From positions 1 to 37,241 of the forward strand of contig JASHQT010000350.1 in the NCBI GenBank assembly GCA_030039005.1: DNA of 37,241 bases, written 5' to 3'. The notes under the pieces are model-generated. The model ran no database searches, was not told the origin of the DNA, and saw nothing but the letters and a program-made list of their open reading frames with translations. This stretch comes from Bryobacteraceae bacterium (lineage in GTDB: Bacteria > Acidobacteriota > Terriglobia > Bryobacterales > Bryobacteraceae). The position numbers and the translations under genes were made by a program. Below are positions 26,721 through 34,293 of the stretch, piece by piece; the stretch's first letter is position 1; every line of letters starts with the position of its first letter.

Positions 26721-27734
26721 ATGGACGCGCTTTCAGAAATCCTGAGCGGAGTAAAACTAACGGGCGCAGTGTACTTCCATGCCGAGTTTTCGGCTCCATG
26801 GGGCGTTTCCGCCCCCGCTTCGAAGAAGCTGTCGGAGGCTATCGCGCCCGGAGCAGAGCATTTGGTTATTTACCATCTGCTGCTGGAAGGTGCAGCCGTG
26901 GTCGAATTGCTGGATGGGCAAAGCACGGAATTGAGAGCTGGAGATGTGGTCATCCTCGCCCATGGTGACACCCACCACATAAGCAGCGGGAAGACAGCTA
27001 CGCGGCCGTTCCCGAACTACGGGATTGAGCGGAAGATCCAGGCACGCGAGTTGAGCCCACTCAGGGCGGGGGGTGGCGGGGACGTTTCGCGCTTCGTATG
27101 CGGATACATGAGCTGCGATCCCCATCTGTGCCGTCCGCTGCTGGCCGGGCTTCCTCCACTGCTTAAGGTCAACATTCGGGCGGATCGATCCGGACGTTGG
27201 CTGGAGAGCTCGATTCTGCACTTGGTGGAAGAGGCGGCATCGGGGAGAGTCGGCAGCGACGCGATGCTCGCTAAGTTGTCCGAGGCGCTTTTCGTCGATA
27301 CGCTCCGCCGGCATGTGGATAGCCTTCCGGAACAACAGACAGGATGGCTGGCGGGGACGCGCGACGCCCTGGTGGGAAAGAGTTTAGGCTTGCTGCACAG
27401 CCGCATCGCGCATCCTTGGACGATCGCGGATCTGGCCGATGAGGTGGGGATTTCCCGTTCCGCGTTGGTGGAACGGTTCACCAAATATCTTTCGGAGCCG
27501 CCCATGGCCTACTTAACGCGCTGGAGGCTTCAAGTTGCGGCACGTTCGCTCGAGAAAACTTCCCGAGGCATCGCGGACATTGCCGCTGATGTAGGGTACG
27601 AGTCCGAAGCGGCTTTCAATCGCGCATTCAAGCGCGAATTTGGCCAGCCTCCCGGACGGTATCGGAACTCGCATCGGAATTCGCCTTCCACAGCAATCGG
27701 CGAGCGTGGAACAAACCCCAAAATTGACGGTTAA
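26721..27734 (+). CDS. AraC-family transcriptional regulator with N-terminal cupin domain
   Basis: A 337-residue regulator starting at MDALSEILSGVKL (ATG 26721). I prefer this over an upstream in-frame ATG at 26586 because the extra residues look non-coding. The first ~190 residues form a cupin_6-type sensor (HLVIYHLLLEGAAVVELLDG, then AGDVVILAHGDTHHI). The C-terminal ~110 residues hold the two AraC helix-turn-helix units: WTIADLADEVGISRSALVERF, and GIADIAADVGYESEAAFNRAFK followed by the GQPPGRYR element. This subgroup often regulates a neighbouring oxidoreductase or methyltransferase gene. The divergent methyltransferase with palindromes between them fits that pattern. The inducer is unknown. 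Confidence 0.88.
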   Translation: MDALSEILSGVKLTGAVYFHAEFSAPWGVSAPASKKLSEAIAPGAEHLVIYHLLLEGAAVVELLDGQSTELRAGDVVILAHGDTHHISSGKTATRPFPNYGIERKIQARELSPLRAGGGGDVSRFVCGYMSCDPHLCRPLLAGLPPLLKVNIRADRSGRWLESSILHLVEEAASGRVGSDAMLAKLSEALFVDTLRRHVDSLPEQQTGWLAGTRDALVGKSLGLLHSRIAHPWTIADLADEVGISRSALVERFTKYLSEPPMAYLTRWRLQVAARSLEKTSRGIADIAADVGYESEAAFNRAFKREFGQPPGRYRNSHRNSPSTAIGERGTNPKIDG

Positions 27735-27858
27735 ACAAAAGAGAGGCTGGTCGGGCATCCGCCGGCGGTCTACTTAGGAAGTCACAGGGTTTGTTTGGAT
27801 CGTCCGGGACACGGACGAAGCTTGTACCGAATGCTCGTCTGGGGCTTTCCGAAGAATC

Positions 27859-30297
27859 TCAATGCTTCAGCCCTGCTTGCCAGTTGATGAGTACCGTCAA
27901 GGTCACATCTTTTGCCGGAGCGAGAGCTAGGATGCGCTGCCCGTCGGGAGACACGTCATAGGGATATGGAAATTGCCCGAGCGGCTCGATGACGTGGAAA
28001 AGAGCAACTGGCGCGCCAAATTCCAATCCGAATTCCGTGGTTTGGACCGGGGCCGCCATGAGTCTTCCGTCCAGCGCTCTATAAAACAACTCCTTCCCGT
28101 CCACGCGCCAGCGAGGATAACCACCGCCACCTCCCGACACCAGGTATTTGGTCCCGCTTGCAGGAAATGTTTGTACATATATTTCGTCACGTCCGGACTC
28201 ATTCGATCGGTACGCGATCCATTTGCCATCTGGCGAAAACTGGCCGTGCGATTCGCTGAATCGAGTTTTCAAGTAAGGTACAGGCTTTTGATCGCCAGCC
28301 ATCGGAAGCAGCCAGAGGTCAAACTGCGTATCCAGAGAAAGCGTGCTGTACATGAGATGACGGCGGTCCGGAGAAAAGTCGTCTGCAAATATGATGTCGT
28401 CCGATTTCAGCAAGGCTACATCCTCACCGGTGCCGCCGGCACTCTTCTCCCACAAAGTGGTGCCAGGCTCCTCGGAATAGACGATCCGACGACTGTCGGG
28501 AGACCAGATTGGTATCGCACCTTTGCCGCTGAATGTGAGACGGCTTTTCTCGCCGTGCGCAAATTCGAACCGCCAAAGGTCGCGCTTCCCTGCTGAATCC
28601 ACCAGCGATACTGCGGCGCGGCTGCCGTCCGGCGAGATGCGCAGTGCCGCATAGCGGTCAGGTCTACCTACGGTGCTCAGTACTTCGCCTGCTCGGCTGT
28701 ACCAGGTCAACTGATAACGATCGCTTCCGGTCGTGAGTAAGATCGAGCCATTGTTAGAAGCCCAAAAGCCAGCGAGACGGGTGCCCTCGTGTATGTCGAT
28801 CGCTTCGGCGCGTGGCACGGCAACTGGCTCGCCGCAGAGCCGGCAATACTCCGGATCTAAGGGCTGCGCGGTAAGCGTGCCTTCGCTGGGCCAGAGAACG
28901 TAGCCGAGCCGGCTTGCGCGGCTTGGGGAGAAAGTGGCTGGTGCCGAACTCTCGATTAGCTGGGCGTTCTCTTGCGGCTGGTTCAGCGAACTTACATGCA
29001 CTCCGGCCGGATATGCCTTGGAACCTACGATCAGATAGAGGAATCGACGGCCATCCGGTAGGAAATGAGGCCAGCGATGACTCTCGACCCTTCCGGGCAA
29101 GGACGTGACCGGGACAGGAGTTCCACCAGACGCCGGAACGCGCTGCAACACATCGATAGCGGACGGGGCAAAAAGAATCGTTCCTTGAGCATTCCATGTG
29201 CCGCCGCGGGGGCTAGGCGCCGCCGCGATCGCCGCCGGGGCGCCGCCCGATAGATCGATGCGCTTGAGTTTGCCGTCAGCGAAAAAAGCAATAGATCGGC
29301 CATTGGGCGACCAAAACGGGTATCGGGCCCCATCCGTGCCAGGTAGCGCGCGTGGCGTCACTGAGTCGAGCAGGCGAACCCACAACTGTGGCACGCCGCC
29401 CGATGTCGCCACGAACGCGATCGCCCGACCATCTGGAGAAATTGCGGCCCCTCCTCTGCTCCCGAGTTCGAACTCAGCGCCGGGCGGCGCATTCACATGA
29501 AAGTGAAGCATCCGCCCGTCGGAAGCGGACCGACGTTGCTTAGGCGCGTCGGCTAACGTCGGTGGCTGATAGATTGCCAACTCCAAAGCTCTCCGTACAT
29601 CGCTCGCGGTTTGCCATCGGTCATCGGGGACTTGGGCCAAACAATTGCGCAGCACCATCTCGAGCGCCCGCGGTTCAATGGATTCACGATCGGGAGAGAC
29701 GCGCTTGCCGGTGAGCATCTCATAGAGCACGCAACCGAAAGAGTAGATGTCAGAACGGGCATCGCCCGGCTCACCATTCCATTGCTCGGGGGCCATGTAG
29801 TACGGCGTGCCCATCACCTCTCCCGGTCGAGTTAGCTCTTGCGTCACCGTGGCGTCCCCAGCGGGTGAAGTAATGCGCGCGAGTCCGAAATCCAGAAGCT
29901 TTATGCCGGCCTTAGTCACGAGAATATTCGCGGGCTTCAGATCGCGGTGAGTGATTCCCTTCTTATGCGCCGCGTCGAGTGCGTCGCAAATCTGCGCAGC
30001 GTACTTAACAGCCAGCTCAGCAGTAATCGGGCCCTTTAACGGTGCTCCCTCTACGTACTCCATCACCAGGTAATTCGGGCCGACGTCATGCAGCACGCAG
30101 ATGTGGGAATGGTTGAGGGCCGCCACGGCACGCGATTCTCGTCCGAATCGCTCGCTGAATTTTTCGTTCGAGATCTTGATAGCCACTGTGCGGTTAAGAC
30201 GCGTGTCCAGCGCTTTGTAGACTTCGCCCATGCCACCCGCACCGATGGGCGATAGGATTTCGTACGGTCCCAAACGGGTTCCTGAAACCAGACGCAT
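27859..30297 (-). CDS. Serine/threonine protein kinase fused to TolB/PD40-type beta-propeller
   Basis: An 812-residue Hanks-type kinase with a propeller. The kinase domain spans about residues 10-245: glycine loop IGAGGMGEVY (18-27), Lys41 in [13 protein letters not shown] (118-125), DFG at 136-138, YYMAPEQ (166-172). All catalytic residues are present. The rest is a PD40/WD40-like propeller with repeated SPDGR and WSPNGR blades, ending LINWQAGLKH. Unlike its paralogue at 34294, there is no hydrophobic membrane helix after the kinase domain; the linker is short (YQPPTLADAPKQRRSASDGR). The protein is therefore predicted to be cytoplasmic, which is unusual for this architecture. The genes are divergent, with a transposon between them. 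Confidence 0.92.
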   Translation of the reverse strand: MRLVSGTRLGPYEILSPIGAGGMGEVYKALDTRLNRTVAIKISNEKFSERFGRESRAVAALNHSHICVLHDVGPNYLVMEYVEGAPLKGPITAELAVKYAAQICDALDAAHKKGITHRDLKPANILVTKAGIKLLDFGLARITSPAGDATVTQELTRPGEVMGTPYYMAPEQWNGEPGDARSDIYSFGCVLYEMLTGKRVSPDRESIEPRALEMVLRNCLAQVPDDRWQTASDVRRALELAIYQPPTLADAPKQRRSASDGRMLHFHVNAPPGAEFELGSRGGAAISPDGRAIAFVATSGGVPQLWVRLLDSVTPRALPGTDGARYPFWSPNGRSIAFFADGKLKRIDLSGGAPAAIAAAPSPRGGTWNAQGTILFAPSAIDVLQRVPASGGTPVPVTSLPGRVESHRWPHFLPDGRRFLYLIVGSKAYPAGVHVSSLNQPQENAQLIESSAPATFSPSRASRLGYVLWPSEGTLTAQPLDPEYCRLCGEPVAVPRAEAIDIHEGTRLAGFWASNNGSILLTTGSDRYQLTWYSRAGEVLSTVGRPDRYAALRISPDGSRAAVSLVDSAGKRDLWRFEFAHGEKSRLTFSGKGAIPIWSPDSRRIVYSEEPGTTLWEKSAGGTGEDVALLKSDDIIFADDFSPDRRHLMYSTLSLDTQFDLWLLPMAGDQKPVPYLKTRFSESHGQFSPDGKWIAYRSNESGRDEIYVQTFPASGTKYLVSGGGGGYPRWRVDGKELFYRALDGRLMAAPVQTTEFGLEFGAPVALFHVIEPLGQFPYPYDVSPDGQRILALAPAKDVTLTVLINWQAGLKH

Positions 30298-30559
30298 ACG
30301 GTGATGAACGATTTTACCCTACAAGTGCGCACCATAAGTTCCCGAAATCCGTTCTCTGCTGCCGACGGCGGACCTTGAGGCTCGAAGCTTGTGAGACGGG
30401 AGGGATAGGTCCTTCTTAACTGGCCTAGTGTTCATGGATTGGGAGCGAGTAGTCCACCACTCGTACGAGGTCCCCGCATAAGAAGTCGGCTTGCAGCTTG
30501 CGACGTCGGAACGCGGACATCGTGCCGAAACCATCTGGTTTTGGTACGTCTCCATCAGA

Positions 30560-30567
30560 ATTGTTTT
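30560..30567. repeat. Target-site duplication, left copy
   Basis: ATTGTTTT, identical to 34009-34016 and directly outside the left end of the transposon. Eight bases is the duplication length typical of the IS1595 family. Confidence 0.7.
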
Positions 30568-30570
30568 GGC

Positions 30571-30590
30571 AACAACATACTTGACTAACC
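30571..30590 (+). repeat. Transposon left terminal inverted repeat
   Basis: AACAACATACTTGACTAACC, the exact reverse complement of 33989-34008 at the other end of the element. Confidence 0.85.
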
Positions 30591-30633
30591 TAACACTCTG
30601 GCTTACAATTTTGATCGGCGTGACAGGTCGGCC

Positions 30634-31638
30634 TTACTGTACCGATTCCAAGGGTACAGGCTTCACCCCGATCATAATTGTCACGGCTGGCGTATTTGCT
30701 GGAAATCCTGGTACGCCACCCATCTGTGTAGAGAATCGGGGTGGTTGGTCGTTGATTCCTGTGACAAGCCCAGGCAATGCTAGCGACAACGCGGTTATAA
30801 AGGCTCGTTCTGATTCTGGGCCGCGCAGATGTATTCCGAGGTCGAAACCTCCAGATACGACGAACGATGCGCGCCCGTCCAGTACGTTGTCGTGCCCGAG
30901 CACTCTCCGAAGAGTGTTTATTATTTGCGCGCCGATGGCCGCTCCTTCGAGGTCGAGTCCGTACGATAAAACAATCACTCGATGGCCAATAAACGCGCGG
31001 GATAAATTTGCAACGTGGTCTTGCTGTTCCAGTGAAAGACTTCGCGGCGCAACAATTGACTGGAGCCGCAGCCGTTCCACGCGCTCGGCTTCAGCCATAG
31101 ATCGCGCTTCTGCCGCGCGCGCGTCAGCTTCCTTCACGCGTGCGGTTGAATCTGCAATTTGCGATTCGTACATTTTGGCTAGAGCATTGGCTTGCTCGGC
31201 TTCCGCATTCGATGCAGATATCTTGGCGTCGAATCCTTTAGCGGTAGACTCAGCGCTCGCTGCGCGTTCGTCAGCTTCTGATGCTTGCAACTGTGCGTTT
31301 TCAACCAAGACTTCATTAAACGTTTGGAGAATGTTGTCTGCGCGTGAAGTCAGCCCCTCAAATAAACCTTCTCCAGCAAGTCCAATAAGCACTACAATCG
31401 TGCTGATCCACTCCGCTCTCTTTTTCCATTGGGCAACACCGTGGCGCACGACGAGCCAGCCATCGGCGTTGAATCGTGTCGTGCGAATCGGAAGGTGCTC
31501 GGCGAATTCGAGGAAGACACCGGCACCCACGACCACAGTGAAGACAATGAGTCCGCCGAAGAACCAATCGCGCAACGATTGGTCGTTGTTGCGAACCAAC
31601 TCATCGAGCCGTCGAATCAGTTCAGGCGATACTTCCAT
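30634..31638 (-). CDS. Two-TM coiled-coil protein, transposon cargo
   Basis: A 334-residue protein. Two membrane helices are seen at about 26-46 (FFGGLIVFTVVVGAGVFLEF) and 76-95 (AEWISTIVVLIGLAGEGLF). A long Ala/Glu-rich coiled coil follows (about 100-195, with heptad-like SEADERAASAESTAKGF and ARAAEARSMAEAERVERL). A compact alpha/beta C-terminal domain completes it (HRVIVLSYGLDLEGAAIGAQIINTLR, then GVPGFPANTPAVTIMIGVKPV). A long antisense frame exists on the plus strand, but it lacks any protein-like features. It lies inside the transposon, so it is cargo. Membrane-anchored coiled-coil sensors of this shape are common and mostly uncharacterised. I do not assign a function. Confidence 0.75.
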   Translation of the reverse strand: MEVSPELIRRLDELVRNNDQSLRDWFFGGLIVFTVVVGAGVFLEFAEHLPIRTTRFNADGWLVVRHGVAQWKKRAEWISTIVVLIGLAGEGLFEGLTSRADNILQTFNEVLVENAQLQASEADERAASAESTAKGFDAKISASNAEAEQANALAKMYESQIADSTARVKEADARAAEARSMAEAERVERLRLQSIVAPRSLSLEQQDHVANLSRAFIGHRVIVLSYGLDLEGAAIGAQIINTLRRVLGHDNVLDGRASFVVSGGFDLGIHLRGPESERAFITALSLALPGLVTGINDQPPRFSTQMGGVPGFPANTPAVTIMIGVKPVPLESVQ

Positions 31639-31762
31639 AGAGAGCGAACAGCGTTTGGTCGAAATATGGTCAAAGATAATGGCGAGCTCGGAGCGCTCTA
31701 TTTCGTTTTAGTGGTGGCTGTTATTGTAACGCGCTTGATGGGGAAGCAGTGGTTTTGATGAG

Positions 31763-31918
31763 CTACTTCTTTTTCGCTTCGGCTTTACGTTTCTGCTCTT
31801 GGGCAAGCTTCCGATCCAGTTCCGCTTTGGGAACCTGCACCAGCTTGCGCATGAACACTTGGAATCGACCGAACGGTGAATCGGGGGGCGGTTGTGCTGG
31901 CTTTGGGTTGGTAGCCAT
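31763..31918 (-). CDS. 51-residue basic protein, transposon cargo
   Basis: A short gene starting ATG at 31918 and ending TAG at 31763-31765. The product begins MATNPKPAQPPPDSPFGRFQ, has a central VFMRKLVQVPKAELDRKLA helix and ends in a Lys/Ala-rich tail (EAKKK). Small proteins of this form (FxxxxRKLVxVPKxEL plus a basic tail) recur in soil bacteria, sometimes next to toxin genes, so an antitoxin-like role is possible. It lies 124 nt upstream of the two-TM gene on the same strand. Biased codon and residue composition over the whole frame supports a real gene despite its length. Confidence 0.65.
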   Translation of the reverse strand: MATNPKPAQPPPDSPFGRFQVFMRKLVQVPKAELDRKLAQEQKRKAEAKKK

Positions 31919-32005
31919 TCAACTTGAGACTACCATCTTAACGTGTGTGCATAAACAACTAGGGAAAAGCCTATACACATGACTCGACATCGCTCCTGCT
32001 GTTTA

Positions 32006-32735
32006 CTATGGCTCGTCCTTGCAAATTTCTGGTTTGTCTGGCCAAACGTGTTGGCCGCTAGCGTAAAAAATGAGAGATTGAATCGGGGCACCTACTGGAG
32101 ATGTGCGTCCTGTTTTCCGTTCAAGCTCATCCCCCTTGCTGATTTGGCTGAGCACAAAATTTCTCGCATCCTCGAATGTTCGAGCCGCCGACGAAATGGA
32201 GTCACGTTTGAAACTGCCAGAGGGCAATGGCCAACTTGGGCTAACGGAAACGGCGAGCTCACCGTTATTGCGACAAGTTGGCGGACACATCACAATTGGA
32301 TTGTCCACGCGTGGCCAAAATCTTTCGTGAACAAGGAGCGGAGCGCCGTTCTCAACGTCAACTATATCAACACCGGAAGTATCCCCGACCCCGAGCGGTG
32401 GACCACTGCGCTCAATTATTGGCGTCAGCAATTTAATGAGCGTCTGCGCCTTTGCGAAAGTCTTTTCTGGACCAATCAGCGTTCTACTGATGCTGTCCAA
32501 TATCGTTTCGTTTTTGAATCCGTGAATGGCAAAGTAATAGTTTCCTGCCGGTATAATTTTGCAAGCCATCTGGCTGCTTCGTGCCGTCGATAGCGAGAGA
32601 TCTGCTGTCGGCAACAATAAAAACAGCTTCGTTCGTCCGAATGGCGGCAATAGTCGTACCGTGCGTGTAGCTTTGGCTAAACACACACGACGCGCCGCTA
32701 ATCAGTACGAAAAGCAGCCAATGTGGGTTAGACAT
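32006..32735 (-). pseudogene. Secreted Ntn-hydrolase (proteasome-like) family protein, frameshifted
   Basis: Frame one starts at 32735 with a signal peptide (HWLLFVLISGASCVFSQ), then HGTTIAAIRTNEAVFIVADSRS, which resembles the N-terminal-Thr strand and ADSR motif of proteasome beta-like Ntn hydrolases. That frame becomes nonsense after GTKQPDG. The frame one base further downstream continues the fold (MACKIIPAGNYYFAIHGFKNETI, then long helical segments) to 32006. The shift is near 32570-32580. Its product would be exported and processed to expose Thr. It is cargo of the IS1595-type transposon. A sequencing error or programmed shift cannot be excluded, but a plain frameshift is most likely. 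Confidence 0.65.
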
Positions 32736-32997
32736 CGCTATTTCGATACATCAGTCTGTTCCGGTGAAGCATGTCTTGCTCAGGATGAGGATATAGATGT
32801 GAGTAACGATGGAATCGGATGGTTTCACCTTCTTGGCCCTTCTTGGCCCATACTGCTTCGATGATCTTCCTGTTTACAAAGCATCACGATAAATCTGCTC
32901 GATCAGACGACACAACAGTTTCGGTATTCGCTTACCTCTCCATTCTTCTTAATTGCGGGCCTCGCTTCTGTCGTACCTTTCCAGACTTTGGATCTCT

Positions 32998-33963
32998 TCA
33001 ACCGGGCTGCTTTTCGGTCTTAGCCGTGAGTTCAGCGTAGCTGAGGCGACGGCCTACGATCTGGCGGACGCCTTCAGTGAAACGCTCGCCATCGGTCAGC
33101 TTGCGGTTATTGAATCTGAATGCCTGCTCATCGACATAGCGGAACAGGTGGAATGGCTCGACCGAAACACAGGTTCCGCCGATGCTGCGTTTCAGAAGGC
33201 TCCAGAAGTTCTCCATTCCGTTAGTGTGAACGTTCCCACGCACGTACTCTTCGGCATGATTGATGATTTCATGCGCGTACTCACCGTCCATGCGCCAGTA
33301 GTAACCGGCATCGTCAGAATAAATCTGAGATCCAATTTCAACGTGAGGCCGGACGTTCTCTTGCATAACGGGTTTCGTTCGATCCGGAATCACTGTCGCT
33401 CGCACGCGTTTCGGCTTGCCTTCGGTCTCACGCTCCAAAATCCCGAGCACAATGGTTTTCCCAGTGCTACCGCCGCCCTTCAGATTCTTGCGGCGTCTGT
33501 CGTTTTTGTGCATATTGCGAGCTTTGCCGCCGATAAAGGTCTCGTCGATTTCTACTTCGCCGCCCAGTTTCCCGCCAGTTAGGTCGTCTTGCATCATGAG
33601 ACGAATTCGATGAAGCATGAACCACGTGGACTTCTGCGTGATCTTGAGATCGCGTGCAAGTTCGTAACTGGAGATGCCGTTCTTGCAGTTTAGGATCAGC
33701 CATGCAGCGGGAAGCCACTTGTCCAGACCTAGAGGCGAGTCCTCCAAGACAGTGCCGACCTTGATTGAGAATTGAGCCTTCGGATGTTTTCCGTAACATT
33801 TGAACCGGCGCTGTTTTGCGAGGAAAGTAACCTTGTCCGAACCGCAGATCGGGCACTTCACCACGCCATCAGGCCAGCGCATCGCCACCATGAACTTGTG
33901 GCAGTTGTCGTAGTCGCTAAAGTATTGAATCGCTTCTTGTAAAGTCTCTGGCCACGTGTTCAT
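32998..33963 (-). CDS. IS1595-family (ISXO2-like) transposase
   Basis: A 321-residue DDE-type transposase. The ATG at 33963 (MNTWPETLQEAIQYFSD) is preferred over a TTG at 33981. Residues about 34-75 hold a zinc ribbon (VVKCPICGSDKVTF, then RRFKCYGKHPKAQFS). The catalytic core has VEIDETFIGGKARN (first acidic residue), QIYSDDAGYY (second) and VHTNGMENFWSLLKR, the NxxE-like third site typical of ISXO2 transposases. FNNRKLTDGERF lies near the C-terminus. No frameshift or missing catalytic residue is seen, so it may be active. It lies at the right end of the transposon, reading inward. Confidence 0.93.
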   Translation of the reverse strand: MNTWPETLQEAIQYFSDYDNCHKFMVAMRWPDGVVKCPICGSDKVTFLAKQRRFKCYGKHPKAQFSIKVGTVLEDSPLGLDKWLPAAWLILNCKNGISSYELARDLKITQKSTWFMLHRIRLMMQDDLTGGKLGGEVEIDETFIGGKARNMHKNDRRRKNLKGGGSTGKTIVLGILERETEGKPKRVRATVIPDRTKPVMQENVRPHVEIGSQIYSDDAGYYWRMDGEYAHEIINHAEEYVRGNVHTNGMENFWSLLKRSIGGTCVSVEPFHLFRYVDEQAFRFNNRKLTDGERFTEGVRQIVGRRLSYAELTAKTEKQPG

Positions 33964-33988
33964 AGACCAATCATACGGCAAAACCGCT

Positions 33989-34008
33989 GGTTAGTCAAGT
34001 ATGTTGTT
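33989..34008 (-). repeat. Transposon right terminal inverted repeat
   Basis: GGTTAGTCAAGTATGTTGTT, the exact reverse complement of 30571-30590. It lies 25 bp upstream of the transposase start. Confidence 0.85.
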
Positions 34009-34016
34009 ATTGTTTT
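34009..34016. repeat. Target-site duplication, right copy
   Basis: ATTGTTTT, identical to 30560-30567 and directly adjoining the right terminal repeat. Confidence 0.7.
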
Positions 34017-34293
34017 CGCAATCCTTTCAACGTCAGGGGTCGCTAAATCGCCGAAGCATTTTGGCACATCGGCTCGGATCATAATGTTTCACTCTGCGCA
34101 GAGGGACGGATCGAGCCCCGCGTGCGGTACCTTTTGGTCCTGCTCAAGTCGGTGACGCCGACTTCTTCGCACCGACTTCGCAGAACGACCGGCCAGGAAC
34201 CGGTGACAGGCAAATCCGCGGCTAGGCCGTTATACATGACTTGAGCCTTCGAATCCGCTCAACAGCGCATACGGTAAGATTGTTCAAACCGCC

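Larger units (their letters stand above)
30568..34008 (-). mobile_element. IS1595/ISXO2-family transposon with cargo genes
   Basis: A 3441-bp unit bounded by perfect 20-bp terminal inverted repeats and flanked by identical 8-bp ATTGTTTT duplications. All four genes inside are on the minus strand: an IS1595-type transposase (32998-33963), a frameshifted Ntn-hydrolase-like gene, a 51-codon gene and a two-TM coiled-coil gene. IS1595 elements make 8-bp duplications and are known to carry passenger genes. The left end has three extra bases (GGC) between the duplication and the shared repeat. No second repeat copy lies closer to the transposase, so the cargo appears to be part of the element. It sits between two divergent kinase genes. 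Confidence 0.8.

Noticed and set aside
30491..31711. Plus-strand open frame of 406 codons opposite the two-TM coiled-coil gene
   Set aside because: It is Ser/Arg/Thr-rich without recognisable structure and crosses the transposon end, while the minus frame has TM helices and a coiled coil.
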